Of a DNA stretch of 64,000 nucleotides, positions 36,540-46,749 are shown piece by piece (position 1 is the first letter of the stretch; the number at the start of each line of letters is the position of its first letter). The stretch comes from Isoetes taiwanensis (Eukaryota > Streptophyta > Lycopodiopsida > Isoetales > Isoetaceae). The stretch is taken from positions 2,096,298-2,160,297 of the forward strand of contig JAJEKV010000046.1 of assembly GCA_021234155.1 (NCBI GenBank), in the 5' to 3' direction. The position numbers and the translations under genes are program-made. Below the pieces are notes generated by a model that saw nothing but the letters and a program-made list of their open reading frames with translations, was not told the origin of the DNA and searched no databases.

Positions 36540-38085
36540 ATTTGACAATTTTATGCTAATTCAAGACCTAAATATTAACTGACCATAACAAATATAAAGG
36601 CTATAGGATAACTTGGCTAAATTACACTAAAATTTGACGTAAAATCTTCTAAGTTTTGGCTAAACTTTCCAAATTTTGGCAGTTACACTTTCTTGTGATT
36701 AGCTAGACGAAATGGAGGTGGGGCATGAAATAGACTTGGCTAAAATTTTATTTTTTTAGGCCAAAAAAGGCCATAGTTTAGCCAAAATTGTTTTTTAAAC
36801 AAGGCCAAAATTTCACCATTTAGCTAAGTTTAGCCACCAATTTTTCCCATGTCCCCAAATTGAAAGTGAAGCACGCAAAACTGAGGTACGCTTCTTTCCA
36901 GGCGATTTAGGTCTTATGTAGAAACTATTTTTGCAAAGGACCTGCATCGGCTCGGGACAGGAAGAGGGCAAATCGCAGTCCAGGCAGCCTTCTCGGTGAG
37001 TAGATCTGCGGTGTTAATCAGGAGTGGTGAGAATAGCAGGTGAATGTTTCTGTTTGGTGGTGCAATCATGAAGAGCTGATGAATTGGGTCTTGAGGTGTA
37101 GAATAGATCAAGAGCTGATCTTCTGAAAGAAATGGAAGCCGGATTAGCTTAGGTTGCATGTCGTGGCTTCATTCGGCAAATTCATGAGTGCCAGTGATTT
37201 TTTTTATTTTCCTTTTTTTAATTTGTTTTGCTTCAACCTCAGATTTTGCTTCGGCCATGGGTTCCTTCTACACCATGGATAGTTAAGAAGGATCTGTGGC
37301 AGGATCTGTGGCATAATCTTTGCTTACATCGGCTATAAAAATTTAACATTCTTCAAAAGCATTTTGAAGAAATTTATTTTGGGAGTATATATTCATGTCG
37401 TACTTTATGTTGCAATCTTACACGTTTGCAAAGATATAGATGGGCGGACATAATGGGTTCAAATCCCATATTATAAGCTCACTACTAATTATATGCTCAT
37501 TTCTAAATTACTTTTATAATATCATTATAATTTAAACGGCCTGTTTATATGCAATACCTTTTCTAAGGCACTGAATGTGCATTGCTCTTTGGATTAACCC
37601 AGGCTTGATTCTTGGGGAGTTTGTTTTCTTAGGGACCGAAGGGCCCAAATTTTTTTGATATAACAAACAACATATAACTACCATTAAACATTAATTAACA
37701 CAAACCATTGCATTTAACACATTTAAATTAAAATCTCCCTGAAACCCCCTTTGGTTTGGGTGCATATTCACACGGGGAATAAAACTTGAACGTGACGCGA
37801 TAAAGAGAGATATATAATATTGTTCGCCAAGAGGCATGCAACAAAGAAGAGGTGATGTATAACATTCTTGCTTCCAATCACAACAAGAATAGGCTGATCT
37901 CATGTATTGAATGCACAATTATATACATCTTATTGCACAACAGGCTAAGTTGAATTCAACAAATGTCTTAATTTCATATGTCTTAATTCCATTCACGAGG
38001 GCAACCCATGGTGGGACAACCCCTAGTACTAGTTTTTATAGAAGTTCAACCTTGTGCAATCGATGCTGCAATACTCACACGTTGA
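36540..38085. other. Interval without a supported gene
   Basis: Near 36640-36850 the phrases GGCTAAA, TTTAGCCAAAA and AAATTTTGGC recur in both orientations, suggesting a decayed MITE. No coding sequence was identified. Confidence 0.35.
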
Positions 38086-38089
38086 ACTG

Positions 38090-38717
38090 CTATGTTGAAT
38101 TCCCCTCAGATGTGTCCATAAGATCTATGGCATGGGCTGCGTTTTTTGCCAAATAAGAGAAGATCCGCCAGGCACTTTTGGATTTCACAGTATCTGCAGC
38201 TTTTGGGCCAATTTTTACAAGTTCGATTTGCTGTAATGAACCATAATAACTTATTATTCAGCACAAAATAAAATCGAAGATCTAAAATGTAGAAATCGAA
38301 CTGTTACGTCCTACTTACAGTGAATGCGTCCTTGTTGACAAACTCTGGGCGTTGGAGAAGAGCATTGAGCATGTTTTCATCCACGAAATCCCTCCGGGGA
38401 TGAGAATGAGTATGAGAACTGGATTGAAAACAAGCCAAGCAAATATCTATGCTTTTGTCATTGTTGAAGCATTGCATACACCTGTAACCGTTTGCAAAAA
38501 TGAACCTGCAGCACATAGCACAGATGCTTTTGGTGGCCATGATGTAGAACAAGGTCTTGCACTCTTCCATGTCCAAATAGCCATTTCCATCTCTGTCCGC
38601 CATTTTGAACAGCTCGCTTGTGGCTTTACATTTCTTGCGTTTTCTCAGTTCCTTGACGCTCACCTTGCCATCGCCATTTGCATCCAGATTTTTGAAGAAA
38701 TCTTCTATAACTTGCTT
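38090..38717 (-). CDS. EF-hand and ZZ-type zinc-finger protein, 5' end missing
   Basis: Two exons on the minus strand: about 38717-38319 and 38230-38090, joined phase 0 across an 88-bp intron (donor ACT/GTAAGT, acceptor TTACAG/CAA). EF-hand 1 is FFKNLDANGDGKVSVKEL and EF-hand 2 is LFKMADRDGNGYLDMEE, both with good Ca2+-loop residues. A ZZ-type finger follows (CAMCCRF, GYRCMQC, DICLACFQ and paired His in HTHSH). The second exon adds QIELVKIGPKAADTV and ends SEGNST. There is no ATG before the first EF-hand: an in-frame TGA lies at 38718-38720, and about 70 bp further upstream a MITE-like element begins. The 5' part is therefore lost or lies beyond an unrecognised intron. Likely role: calcium sensing with a ZZ protein-interaction module. 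Confidence 0.7.
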
Positions 38718-38786
38718 TCACAGTAGCACTTAAGTTACTACTAGTTAAGTAAGGATTTGGTTAAATTTTAACTATGGTTAACTTAA

Positions 38787-39554
38787 TCAGGCCACTTTCA
38801 TACCGATGATAGTTAAGTTAAGTTAAAACTTTTAACTGGACCCCTTATTTTAAACTAGAAGTTAAGTGACCTAGGAGAGGTGCATTTAACTCAGTTAAGA
38901 ACTAGCTTAACCTAACTGCTAAGTGAGAAAGGGATAATAATCTAGTTAGGCTATTTATTTTTTACATGAAAATGGCATATTCGGTGGTTCTTTTTTTGGT
39001 AGTGGAAACATTTTTTAGATATTTTCGGGAGCGTGTACCATGGTTTTCCCTTTCCAATGGCAAGAAAAATGTGACACCCACCAAAAATAATGAGACATCT
39101 AAATTGAGGTTAAAAAAGAGAGAAATACATAGAGAGAAAAATAAATACAAAGAAAGAATATCAGAAATATAAAAAAAGAAAAGATGGAAAATTAATCATG
39201 TATCTCTTCATGTGTTGTTGGTTTTAACAACTAAGAAATACTTTAGATATCTTTAACTTAGTGGCATCTCTTAACTAAAGTGAAAAATGGACATAGTTAT
39301 CTCTAACCTAACAAAGCCTCTTAACTACTAGTGCGAAGCACCAAGTCATTGTAAATGTTAGGTTATTTTGATTTTATGAATTTAACCCAAGTGATCTCTA
39401 ATAAGTCTAGGGGGGAATGTATATCTTTGTAATTCATTAAGTTAGTCTTAACTTAACGATCTTAATGAGAAAGCATAACCTCTTTTCAGTTAAGTTAAGA
39501 GATAACCAACCGGTTAAATTAACTTAACTTAATGGCGAGTGGGAAATGGCCCTT
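38787..39554. mobile_element. MITE-like element rich in TTAAGTTAA
   Basis: The left end GGCCACTTTCATACCGATGA followed by TAGTTAAGTTAAGTTAA is matched on the opposite strand at the right end by GGGCCATTTCCCACTCGCCA followed by TTAAGTTAAGTTAATTTAA. The TIR is imperfect. The interior repeats TTAAGTTA-like strings in both orientations. The subterminal TTAGGTTAAGTTA motif is shared with the large Harbinger-like element that begins 530 bp further on, so it may be a non-autonomous relative. The target duplication is ambiguous. Confidence 0.55.
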
Positions 39555-40085
39555 AATTATATAAGTTTATCTTTAAATTAACACTTTAATGGTTATCAAA
39601 GTATAAATTTCCTTTTCAAACTAATTTTATCTATTTAGAATTAGACATTTCAAGGATATAAAATTTTAATTTTTAGTTATTTAACAAATCTAAAATTTGG
39701 CAATCATAATAATTTTTAATTGATATTTGATGGTTTGATAAGTAATAACTTAAAACTATTATGAGACTTTTTACAATTTACAAACTTTTACACTTTTGAA
39801 AACACTTTAAGAAAAGTTTTAGATTAAAATTAATTAAATAATAAAGTTAATGGTTTAATAATAACTATTGAATAATTTATTATTGATGAAATAAAATATA
39901 TTGAAAATTAATTAATAATAAACTTTTCAATTTTTTTTTTTAATTAAAACATAAACATAATCATACAGAGTTTTAATATAGAGGTAATTACTTAATTAAT
40001 TTCAATTTAAAATTTTTTTAAATATTTTGAAAAAATAACATTTTAATCATACAAAGTTTATCTTAGATGAAAAATTTAATTCTAA
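39555..40085. repeat. AT-rich dispersed repeat, target of the Harbinger insertion
   Basis: About 530 bp of AT-rich DNA without genes. Its right end, joined to the sequence after 47685, corresponds in reverse complement to about 49340-49530. That second copy has no insertion and so shows the pre-insertion state (TTTAATTCTAAATAGA). Confidence 0.6.
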
Positions 40086-40357
40086 GGGTCCATTCACACC
40101 AGTGGTTAGGTTAGGTTAAGTTAGGTTTTTTAACTGCTATTATGTTCACACTGCAAGTTAAGTTAGTAATTAGTTAAGCTATTTGGTTAATGGTTGTTAA
40201 ATATTTTTTTAACGAAAAACACTAACTTACATGCCTTTCACACAAGACACGCTAGTTAACATCAATTTACGCCAAGTTAACCGACGGAAATTTTTTTGGA
40301 CTAAATGTTAACAAAAATTATCCTGACCTCATCGAGGTCATTTAGCCACCGTTAACT

Positions 40358-41176
40358 ATGGCGATGCGAGCTCCACCTGCTCGAGGAAGTAATCGGAATG
40401 CCCGTGGGCGAGATAGCAGAGGTCGAATGGCTCGTGGACAAGGTCGTGGTGGAAGTGCAGATACGCTGGGGCTAGGGCATGAAGACGGACTGTCAAATGA
40501 TGAAGAGGTATTTTTATGGGTTTTGAATTCTTGCTATAGTGCATGAACGCTTGACAAGAATGCTCTTGGCTTAAGTTTTTTTAAATAAAATTGTCTCTTC
40601 TTGAAAACTTAAATGCTCTCGGATATGGTTAAGTTAGGAAATAGAGTTTTTTTCAGATTTTAGAATCTTTTTACTCAAATGTTGATCTCGAAGGCTGGCA
40701 AAGACTTGTTATGAGCTTAAAAATTTGTCTAAGGGTCCTTTGTTTATGGGCAATTTGACATTGTAATTCTTGCCACTCTTTCGTAAACTAGTATTCACCT
40801 CTTTATTCTAAAACCTCTTTATTCTAAAAAACCTCTTTATTCTAAAACCTCTTTATTCTAAAAAATGTAGCTGTTCTCATGCATCCAGGGTGTAGCTTGA
40901 TAGCCACAAATTTGTAGCACATATTTTATCTTGACTGCCCTATGCAAGGAACTAACTGGTTCAGTCCAAATTATCATTGCAAGGAAGTTGAATTTCGTAT
41001 GAGTTCTGTTGGAACTATTAGAACATTTTGAACATTATGTTTTAGTTTGGTTTAGATGGCATGCTCTGAAATTGGGACATGTATGACTTCATTCTTACAG
41101 CAGCTTAAAACTCCAAGAGAGTCTTCTATCTATTCTCTTACTCTGCATGAGTTTCAAAATGTTATGGGAGGACCAG
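40358..41176 (+). CDS. RG-rich 5' exons of a Harbinger-borne gene (fragment)
   Basis: Exon 1 at 40358-40507 starts at an ATG and reads MAMRAPPARGSNRNARGRDS, then RG-rich sequence and LSNDEE before GTATTT. A second open segment at 41056-41176, after TTTAG and before GTAAAA, reads MACSEIGTCMTSFLQQLKTP then LTLHEFQNVMGGPG. Joining gives no internal stop. The RG-rich start could bind nucleic acid. I do not recognise the protein; by position it may be an accessory or DNA-binding gene of the transposon. Confidence 0.4.
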
Positions 41177-41474
41177 GTAAAATTTCTCAAAAAATGTTGG
41201 GAACATGAACCTTGCTGCTATAAACAATAGCAATGCATTTCATGGAAAAGGATGAGAGATTGGAAAAGGATGAGAGATTGGGCGTGCAGTTCTGGGAGGC
41301 GTGCATGCCTGCGCTACATGGCAACAATAGAATAGAACATAACTTGCTGTACATGTTTTCTGCAACATAACCTGCTGAATTCAAGAGACAACATAACCTG
41401 TTGTATATGTTTTCTGCAGAGAGTTCATGTGCTGTCTTTGCACAATAAAGCAGCAGTCAACATAAGGCCAATTT

Positions 41475-42250
41475 TTACGTAAGGGCCAGTCTACGCTTCT
41501 TGTCATTCTGCCAATTTGAGCTTTCTCCATTTGAAAAATTGATAGGGTTACTTGATGTCACGGACGCCGTGATTGCATTATTCTCGATATAAGGACCAAC
41601 ATTGCTGGGCCTTTCCATGAATCTCTCATTTCCATTTATCGGTCCCGGACCCTTCAACATGATCTAACCCATTTAAATCTTCTTTGGTTGGTTTGCATTT
41701 GCATTGTATGACTTACCCGAGATGTCATATGTTTGTGGGCTGTGGTGATTCTTTCTTGCATTTGAACCAACGTGTTGGTCTGGTGGAGTAACAACTGCTA
41801 CCATCGGTTGTTAGATTTGTTGCATTAGCTGGCCAATGAAGCCTCTCCGCACTTCGGATTTCCGCTTATCATTCTCAATTTCTAAAAACATGTCATTCTT
41901 CATCCCTATTTCTTTGATGATAACTCGGTTTTGCTTATAACGTCCATCACTTAATTGGGAAACCTTTGGAGATGCTACAGTTCCCATAGGAGCAACCATG
42001 TAAGGTTGAACACCCTCGTTAGACATTTCAAGAAAGGTGCTTCTAAGATCATTCTTTGTTATTGTTGATGACTCGTAGCTTCCATGTTGATTATAATGCC
42101 AATCGCCCATTCTGAGTTTTTCCAGGTGCTAAGGATCCTATTGAAGAAACCAACTGTTGTTTAATGCTCTCATTGCTAAAACCGTTCTTCCATTGTTTGA
42201 GGCCAATAGCATAGTCAAAATCCAGACGAGATCTCACATCTTATCCCAGA
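41475..42250 (-). CDS. Minus-strand coding fragments inside the Harbinger element
   Basis: Read leftwards: SRLDFDYAIGLKQWKNGFSN (about 42225), then MGDWHYNQHGSYESSTITKN to 41811, then MLKGPGPINGNERFMERPSN to 41475, ending SNWQNDKKRRLALT. Pieces are in different frames or separated by possible introns. The basic end and Trp residues are compatible with a Myb/SANT-like partner protein as in Harbinger ORF1, but the similarity is too weak to claim it. Confidence 0.3.
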
Positions 42251-43679
42251 TTATGCTGACGCATTGACCTAGCTTAATATTATCATATCATTACTTGATG
42301 TTCTGCAGTGAGTTCATGTGCTGCCTTTGCACAATAAAAGCGTGTCAAGACATAGCTATGCAAAATACGCCATCTACGCAAAGATCCGCATTAGACACAT
42401 ACATTGGACTCGTTTTGTGGCCTAAACTTGTACAGTAGCATAAAGATGCTTAAACTCTGCCATGCATCCTAAATAACAAGGTTTAAAATGAAACGCACTT
42501 ATTTAAGAAGTGCGTTTGAAAGATTCCTTCTAAAAATTTACAAAATTCTAAAATACCCCTAAAAAGGACTCTTTTACTATCTTGTGTCTAAAGATTTATA
42601 AAGCGCTATGAAAACAGACATTTTAGGAAGACTTAACATTAAGGAGAAGAACAACAAAGAAAAATATCTCATTTTAGGGGAAAAAGGACCCACGAAAAGC
42701 CAAAGATTTATTATGGGGCAAATTCATATGATAAAATTAGGACGCTTTTGTATCTTATCCCTTAGAACATTTATATTGGTCATTATAGAAGACAAAAATT
42801 TGTTATTTCACAACCATTTTGGCTAAACATCCTAATTGACCTTAAAAGACATTGGGAGGGTTGAACAAACCGCTTGAATGAAAAATTATTGTTTTTGCAT
42901 CATATGGTATTACAAATGGTAATACATCCATGAAATCATGCGAGTTAATTGAAGTTCAACCGACGATGCCGTATATAAATTTATACCGAGGAAACAAAAA
43001 GTTGAAGTAGTGAAGCTCGTGATTACATGGCCTTTTTGTTGTTCTCGGAGATGTATTTATCATGTCTTTGGGCTTGCACAATACCAATCCACAATATAGT
43101 GATGTTGAGAAGATAGTCAAGCTCCTTATCAATGTTGAGAGTCTTGACCTGACAATTCCATCATCTCGTAGAAAGGAAGTCCACTGCACATTTCTCACGA
43201 GAAGTATTTGTCTATCTTGCTTTTTTTGTCCGTTTGCAAAGAAATAGGTAAACTTTTTGGGGTTGCTACTCCTCGCACCCCTATGGACAAACCACGTAGT
43301 TTCCTTCTTGTTGAACACATGTGTCTCCATAACATTTGGGGTCCTTTGCCTTTAGTAGCGAGTTTTTGAGCTGCCTAAAGTGAAGTTAGCATGTGTGTAG
43401 AGAACAAAAAGTAAAAAATAACAACGGGATTCGACTAATTTATGCTCTAACATTGCATTACAAGGTGGAGAATTTAGAACTATTTTAGAACTTTTTTGAA
43501 CTAAAAAACTAAGAAAACTCGCATAAAATTATCCCTTAAGTGTGTTATTTCAACAAGATTAAGTTGCAAAAACCTTTGGGAGCAAAAGAAAGACCCCACA
43601 AGATTTTGCACGATATAAACTTATACTCTTTGGACTACATATTTTTATGTATATCTAACATATATATGTTCTTATGTTT

Positions 43680-44035
43680 GTCCTCCTAAATCGACCAGTT
43701 GATCCAGAGATCCCACGGCTCCGGGTTTTGGGACGTATCCCACGCCAAGATGGCTTTTGGGAGTTTGTGTATAGACTATATATGTAAAGCGATCCTACGG
43801 CCCGGGTTGATTTGATCCCGTCGATCCGGAGATCCTCATGGCTCACATTGCTTTGGGACACATCCTACGGTGCACATGGCTTTGGGAATTATATGTAATC
43901 GATCCTATGGTCCAGGTTGTTCTTGATCTTGATCGTCAATCTAGGATCCTACTCATGTTGCTTTTAGATTTTTGCCACATGGCACGATCCTCGCCCCTTG
44001 ATCGGGTCCAAGATCCTACGACCACGTTGAATGCT
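43680..44035. repeat. ~110-bp minisatellite, about three diverged units
   Basis: Each unit contains GATCC(G/A)GAGATC, CACGG or CTACGG, GGCTTTGGGA or GGCTTTTGGGA, and a TATATGTAA end. Units begin near 43691, 43791 and 43905. They are diverged by substitutions and indels. GATC occurs unusually often. Confidence 0.6.
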
Positions 44036-44071
44036 CATCCTTTAAGGAAAGGCTTTTAAAATTTTTATGTT

Positions 44072-44135
44072 GTGTGGGGGATTTGAACCCTGGTCATTGA
44101 CCCCCCAGCCCCCATTCTAACCACTAGACCAAGCA
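44072..44135 (-). ncRNA. tRNA-like sequence or SINE head (polymerase III boxes A and B)
   Basis: On the minus strand TGGTCTAGTGGTTAGAATG (44113-44131) matches the D-arm/box A of plant tRNA-Glu/Gly/Asp genes. GGGTTCAAATCCCCC (44076-44090) matches the T-arm/box B, at a spacing typical for tRNA. The acceptor stem does not pair, and the anticodon arm is distorted by a G-rich insertion-like stretch. It is therefore a tRNA-derived sequence (SINE head or decayed tRNA) rather than a working tRNA. Confidence 0.6.
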
Positions 44136-44224
44136 TTAATTCTATGAATAATTTATGTTTCAAATATACTTAAGGGTAACAATCTAGTTAAGATAAAATG
44201 AAGTATAATATTCTAACTAGTTCA

Positions 44225-44485
44225 AAAGAGTTCTAGAATGTTCTGGAAGGCTCTAGAAAGTTCTAGAATCTTCTAGAAAGTTCCAAAATATTCTAGAAAA
44301 TTCTAGAACATAACTGGGGAATCTATGAAAATTCTTCCAGAAAGTTTCAAATTGTTCTAATAGGTTCTAGAATGTTCGAGAATGTAGGAATCCATGGGAA
44401 GGTAACAGAATCTAGGGAAATACTCCCAGAAATCTTAGAATGTTCCAGAAAGCCTTAGAATGTTCTAAAAAGTTCTAGAATGTAA
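44225..44485. repeat. 10-bp-period TTCTAGAA array (heat-shock-element-like)
   Basis: Exact TTCTAGAA occurs at 44231, 44261, 44271, 44291, 44301, 44365 and 44473. From 44231 to 44310 eight units keep a strict 10-bp period; the others vary as TTCTGGAA, CTCTAGAA or TTCCAAAA. TTCnnGAAnn at 10-bp steps is exactly the heat-shock-element consensus. Whether any factor binds is not shown by the sequence. Confidence 0.8.
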
Positions 44486-44900
44486 AGGAATCTAGGAGAA
44501 TCTAACGGAATCTAAGAAAATCTCATAAAATGTGAGAGAATCTAGGAAAATATTTACAAGCCTAAGGGAATCTCTTAAAATCTAGGGGGATCTAAGGGAA
44601 TCTTCATAAAATCTAAGGCAATCTAGGAAAATGTTGATGAAATCTTAGAGTATCTTTAAGGGAATCTTTATAAAATCTCTTTGAATCTCATATAATGTAA
44701 GGGAACCTAAGGCAATCTCATAAAATCTAAAGGGATCTAAGGGAATCTAAGGGGATCATCATAGAATCTTGGAGAATCTACGGAAATCTAATGGAATCTA
44801 GAGGGAATCTTATAAAATTTAAAGGAATCTCCACGAAACCTCCAAGAGAACCTTGGTAGAATCTTAGAGAATCTATGAATTTAGAGTATTCTCAAGACAT
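44486..44900. repeat. GAATCTAAG/ATAAAATCT short-period satellite
   Basis: Irregular units such as GGAATCTAAGGGAATCT and CTCATAAAATCTAAGG recur about every 15-25 bp over 400 bp. The array runs on from the TTCTAGAA array without a break and may derive from it. Confidence 0.75.
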
Positions 44901-45070
44901 TCTTTTAGAATGTAGGGCACGACAAGAACTTGCCGCATAGGAACATGCTAAAACTCGAACATGCACCGTAGGACGCATTAAATTTCTTGTATATATATAT
45001 TTATATACATCTTAATATATATATATTTAATATATATAGGTTCACATATTTGTATATATAAAAAAAAAAA

Positions 45071-45490
45071 GGGTATAAATTTATACCGCAGGAAGTCTCT
45101 CGGTATAGATTTATACCGCAAGACTTCTTTTTTTTTCGGATATATATATATGTAAATATATATGTTATATATATATTATATATTTATATAATATACATAT
45201 ATATATATATATATCTTTGGTATAAATTTATACCGAGAAAACTCTTGCGGTATAAATTTATACGTTCTGGGTCCTCTTGCGGTATAAATTTATACCGCTT
45301 GGGTCCTCTTTTCGATAAATTTATACCGCTCGAGTCCTTTTTTGTCAGTATAAATTTATACCGCCGAAGTTCTTTTGTTGTATAAATCTATACCGCTCAA
45401 GTCTTCTTTTTGGCGGTATAAATTTATACTGCAAACTCTCTAGCATACTATGTCCACATATTACTATCTATTGAGGTATAAATTTATACC
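45071..45490. repeat. Array of GGTATAAATTTATACC palindromes, ~32-bp period
   Basis: At least ten full or slightly damaged copies of GCGGTATAAATTTATACCGC begin near 45071, 45101, 45218, 45249, 45281, 45313, 45347, 45379, 45414 and 45475. From 45218 to 45414 the spacing is 31-35 bp, with a linker like TTGGGTCCTCTT. A (TA)n-rich stretch (45130-45212) separates the first two from the rest. One more palindrome lies alone at about 42970-42990, near the other end of the nested element. Confidence 0.85.
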
Positions 45491-46551
45491 ATCTTGAAAT
45501 TTATTTGGAAGAAACTAAGGACTACTGAGAGAACAAATAAATTACAAAGTTTAAAAAGTCCGTGATTGGATACATCGCCGCCATCGCGGTAGATATCTGA
45601 AGTCTATAGCAAGTCGTGGAGGAGCAAATAAGAGCAAGTGTATAAAGCAAAGCGCAAGCATCTTCAACTTCAACTCGCGTGTGAGGCATACTTTAAGGTG
45701 ACAATATTTGTTTCATTGAGGCAATATCAAAATGTGTTGCATTTTTTTCAATTTTGTTCATAATTTTGTAGTGAATTCATAAACTTTGAACTAAACACGC
45801 TTTTGGGGCACTCTTAAGCTTTGTTGTTTTTTTTTTTTTCAATGTCTATTTTGTTTTTGTCCTTAAAAATATTACTATTTCTCAAACCAAACTAGGAGGC
45901 CAAAAAATGGTACCAAACAATTTTGAATGAAAGCTGAGTTCAAATTCCCCTCCAAAAATGGTGCCTAAAATATTCAAATTGTCACACTTGTCACAAATAT
46001 ACCAAGAAAGGGGCATTTTTTAAGGGAATTTTAGGGAATCTTTCAAAGATTCCTTTTGAAGTGCGTTTGCAGCAAATAAGTGCGTTTCATTTTAAACTTT
46101 GTTAAATGCTTAAAGATTTATCCTAAAGGCCATAAGATTTGAACCAGGGGTATTGCTGCTTCAGGAATAATCACTAGAGATGGTAGAATGGCATTTGCAG
46201 TATTGGCAAGGCACCATGCAGTGACATCTTATGAAACCAGGGAAAGGCACCATGCATAGTTATCCAGTGACATCTTATGAAACCAGGGAAAGGCATCTTA
46301 TGGGTTGTACCCTATGACTAGGGTTGAATCTATTTTATTGAAATACTGTAATGGGTTGGAATCATGCCTGGTTATTATTTGTGTTTGGGCAATTGTGTTG
46401 GACTCTGTTTTTTGTAGCATGAGGGCTGGAAAGTTGAACAGTACTATCTTTACAGGGTGTATCTCAGTAGTGATTGATAGTTAAAGAATAATTTTGACAG
46501 AATTTACGCTTCTCTATGCTAACATGTGATTGTTATTTTTTGTTTTGCAGC

Positions 46552-46749
46552 AAATGCGAAGCAAATGTGGAGGAGGAGTTGGAACAAATCAGACTTCAAG
46601 GGCTAGTAGAAGATGAGAATGAAGACACTGAAGCTGAAGATACTGAAGTTGCAAATGCTGAGAATCAAGACATTGAAGCTGAAGACACTGAAGTTGTAAA
46701 TGGACTCGAGATTAGAGAATCACTAAAAGAGTATCTAGTGTTCACGTGA
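46552..46749 (+). CDS. Acidic C-terminal exon near the right end of the Harbinger element
   Basis: After TTTTGTTTTGCAG (ending at 46551) the frame reads KCEANVEEELEQIRLQGLVE, then an acidic stretch with an internal repeat of the type EAEDTEV(A/V)N, and ends IRESLKEYLVFT with a stop at 46749. This could be the last exon of the transposase or accessory gene. A separate open piece at 46951-47151 (HVAYCQVVALELAHLGLSTQ) is also coding-like but unassigned. Confidence 0.35.
   Translation, partial: KCEANVEEELEQIRLQGLVEDENEDTEAEDTEVANAENQDIEAEDTEVVNGLEIRESLKEYLVFT

Larger units (their letters stand above)
42479..46100. mobile_element. Nested 3.6-kb TIR element filled with satellite arrays
   Basis: A perfect 24-bp inverted repeat, beginning GTTTAAAATGAAACGCACTT, lies at 42481-42504 and in reverse complement at 46074-46097; similarity extends about 4 bases outward. 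The motif AAACGCACTT occurs twice at each end (at the left end as a hairpin with AAGTGCGTTT), which looks like paired subterminal binding sites. A 4-bp AAAT on each side is a candidate target duplication. The interior has no convincing gene and is mostly tandem arrays: a ~110-bp minisatellite, a tRNA-like sequence, a 10-bp TTCTAGAA array, a GAATCTAAG array and a 32-bp palindrome array. Confidence 0.65.

Noticed and set aside
38352-38726. Plus-strand ORF of 124 codons
   Set aside because: It is the antisense of the spliced EF-hand/ZZ gene, whose domains and splice sites are clear on the minus strand.
44072-44135. Functional tRNA gene
   Set aside because: Acceptor stem does not pair and the anticodon arm is abnormal; only boxes A and B are good.
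45071-45490. CRISPR array
   Set aside because: Spacing and palindromic repeats look array-like, but linkers are similar to each other rather than unique, repeats are diverged, and the context is a plant nuclear transposon with no cas genes.
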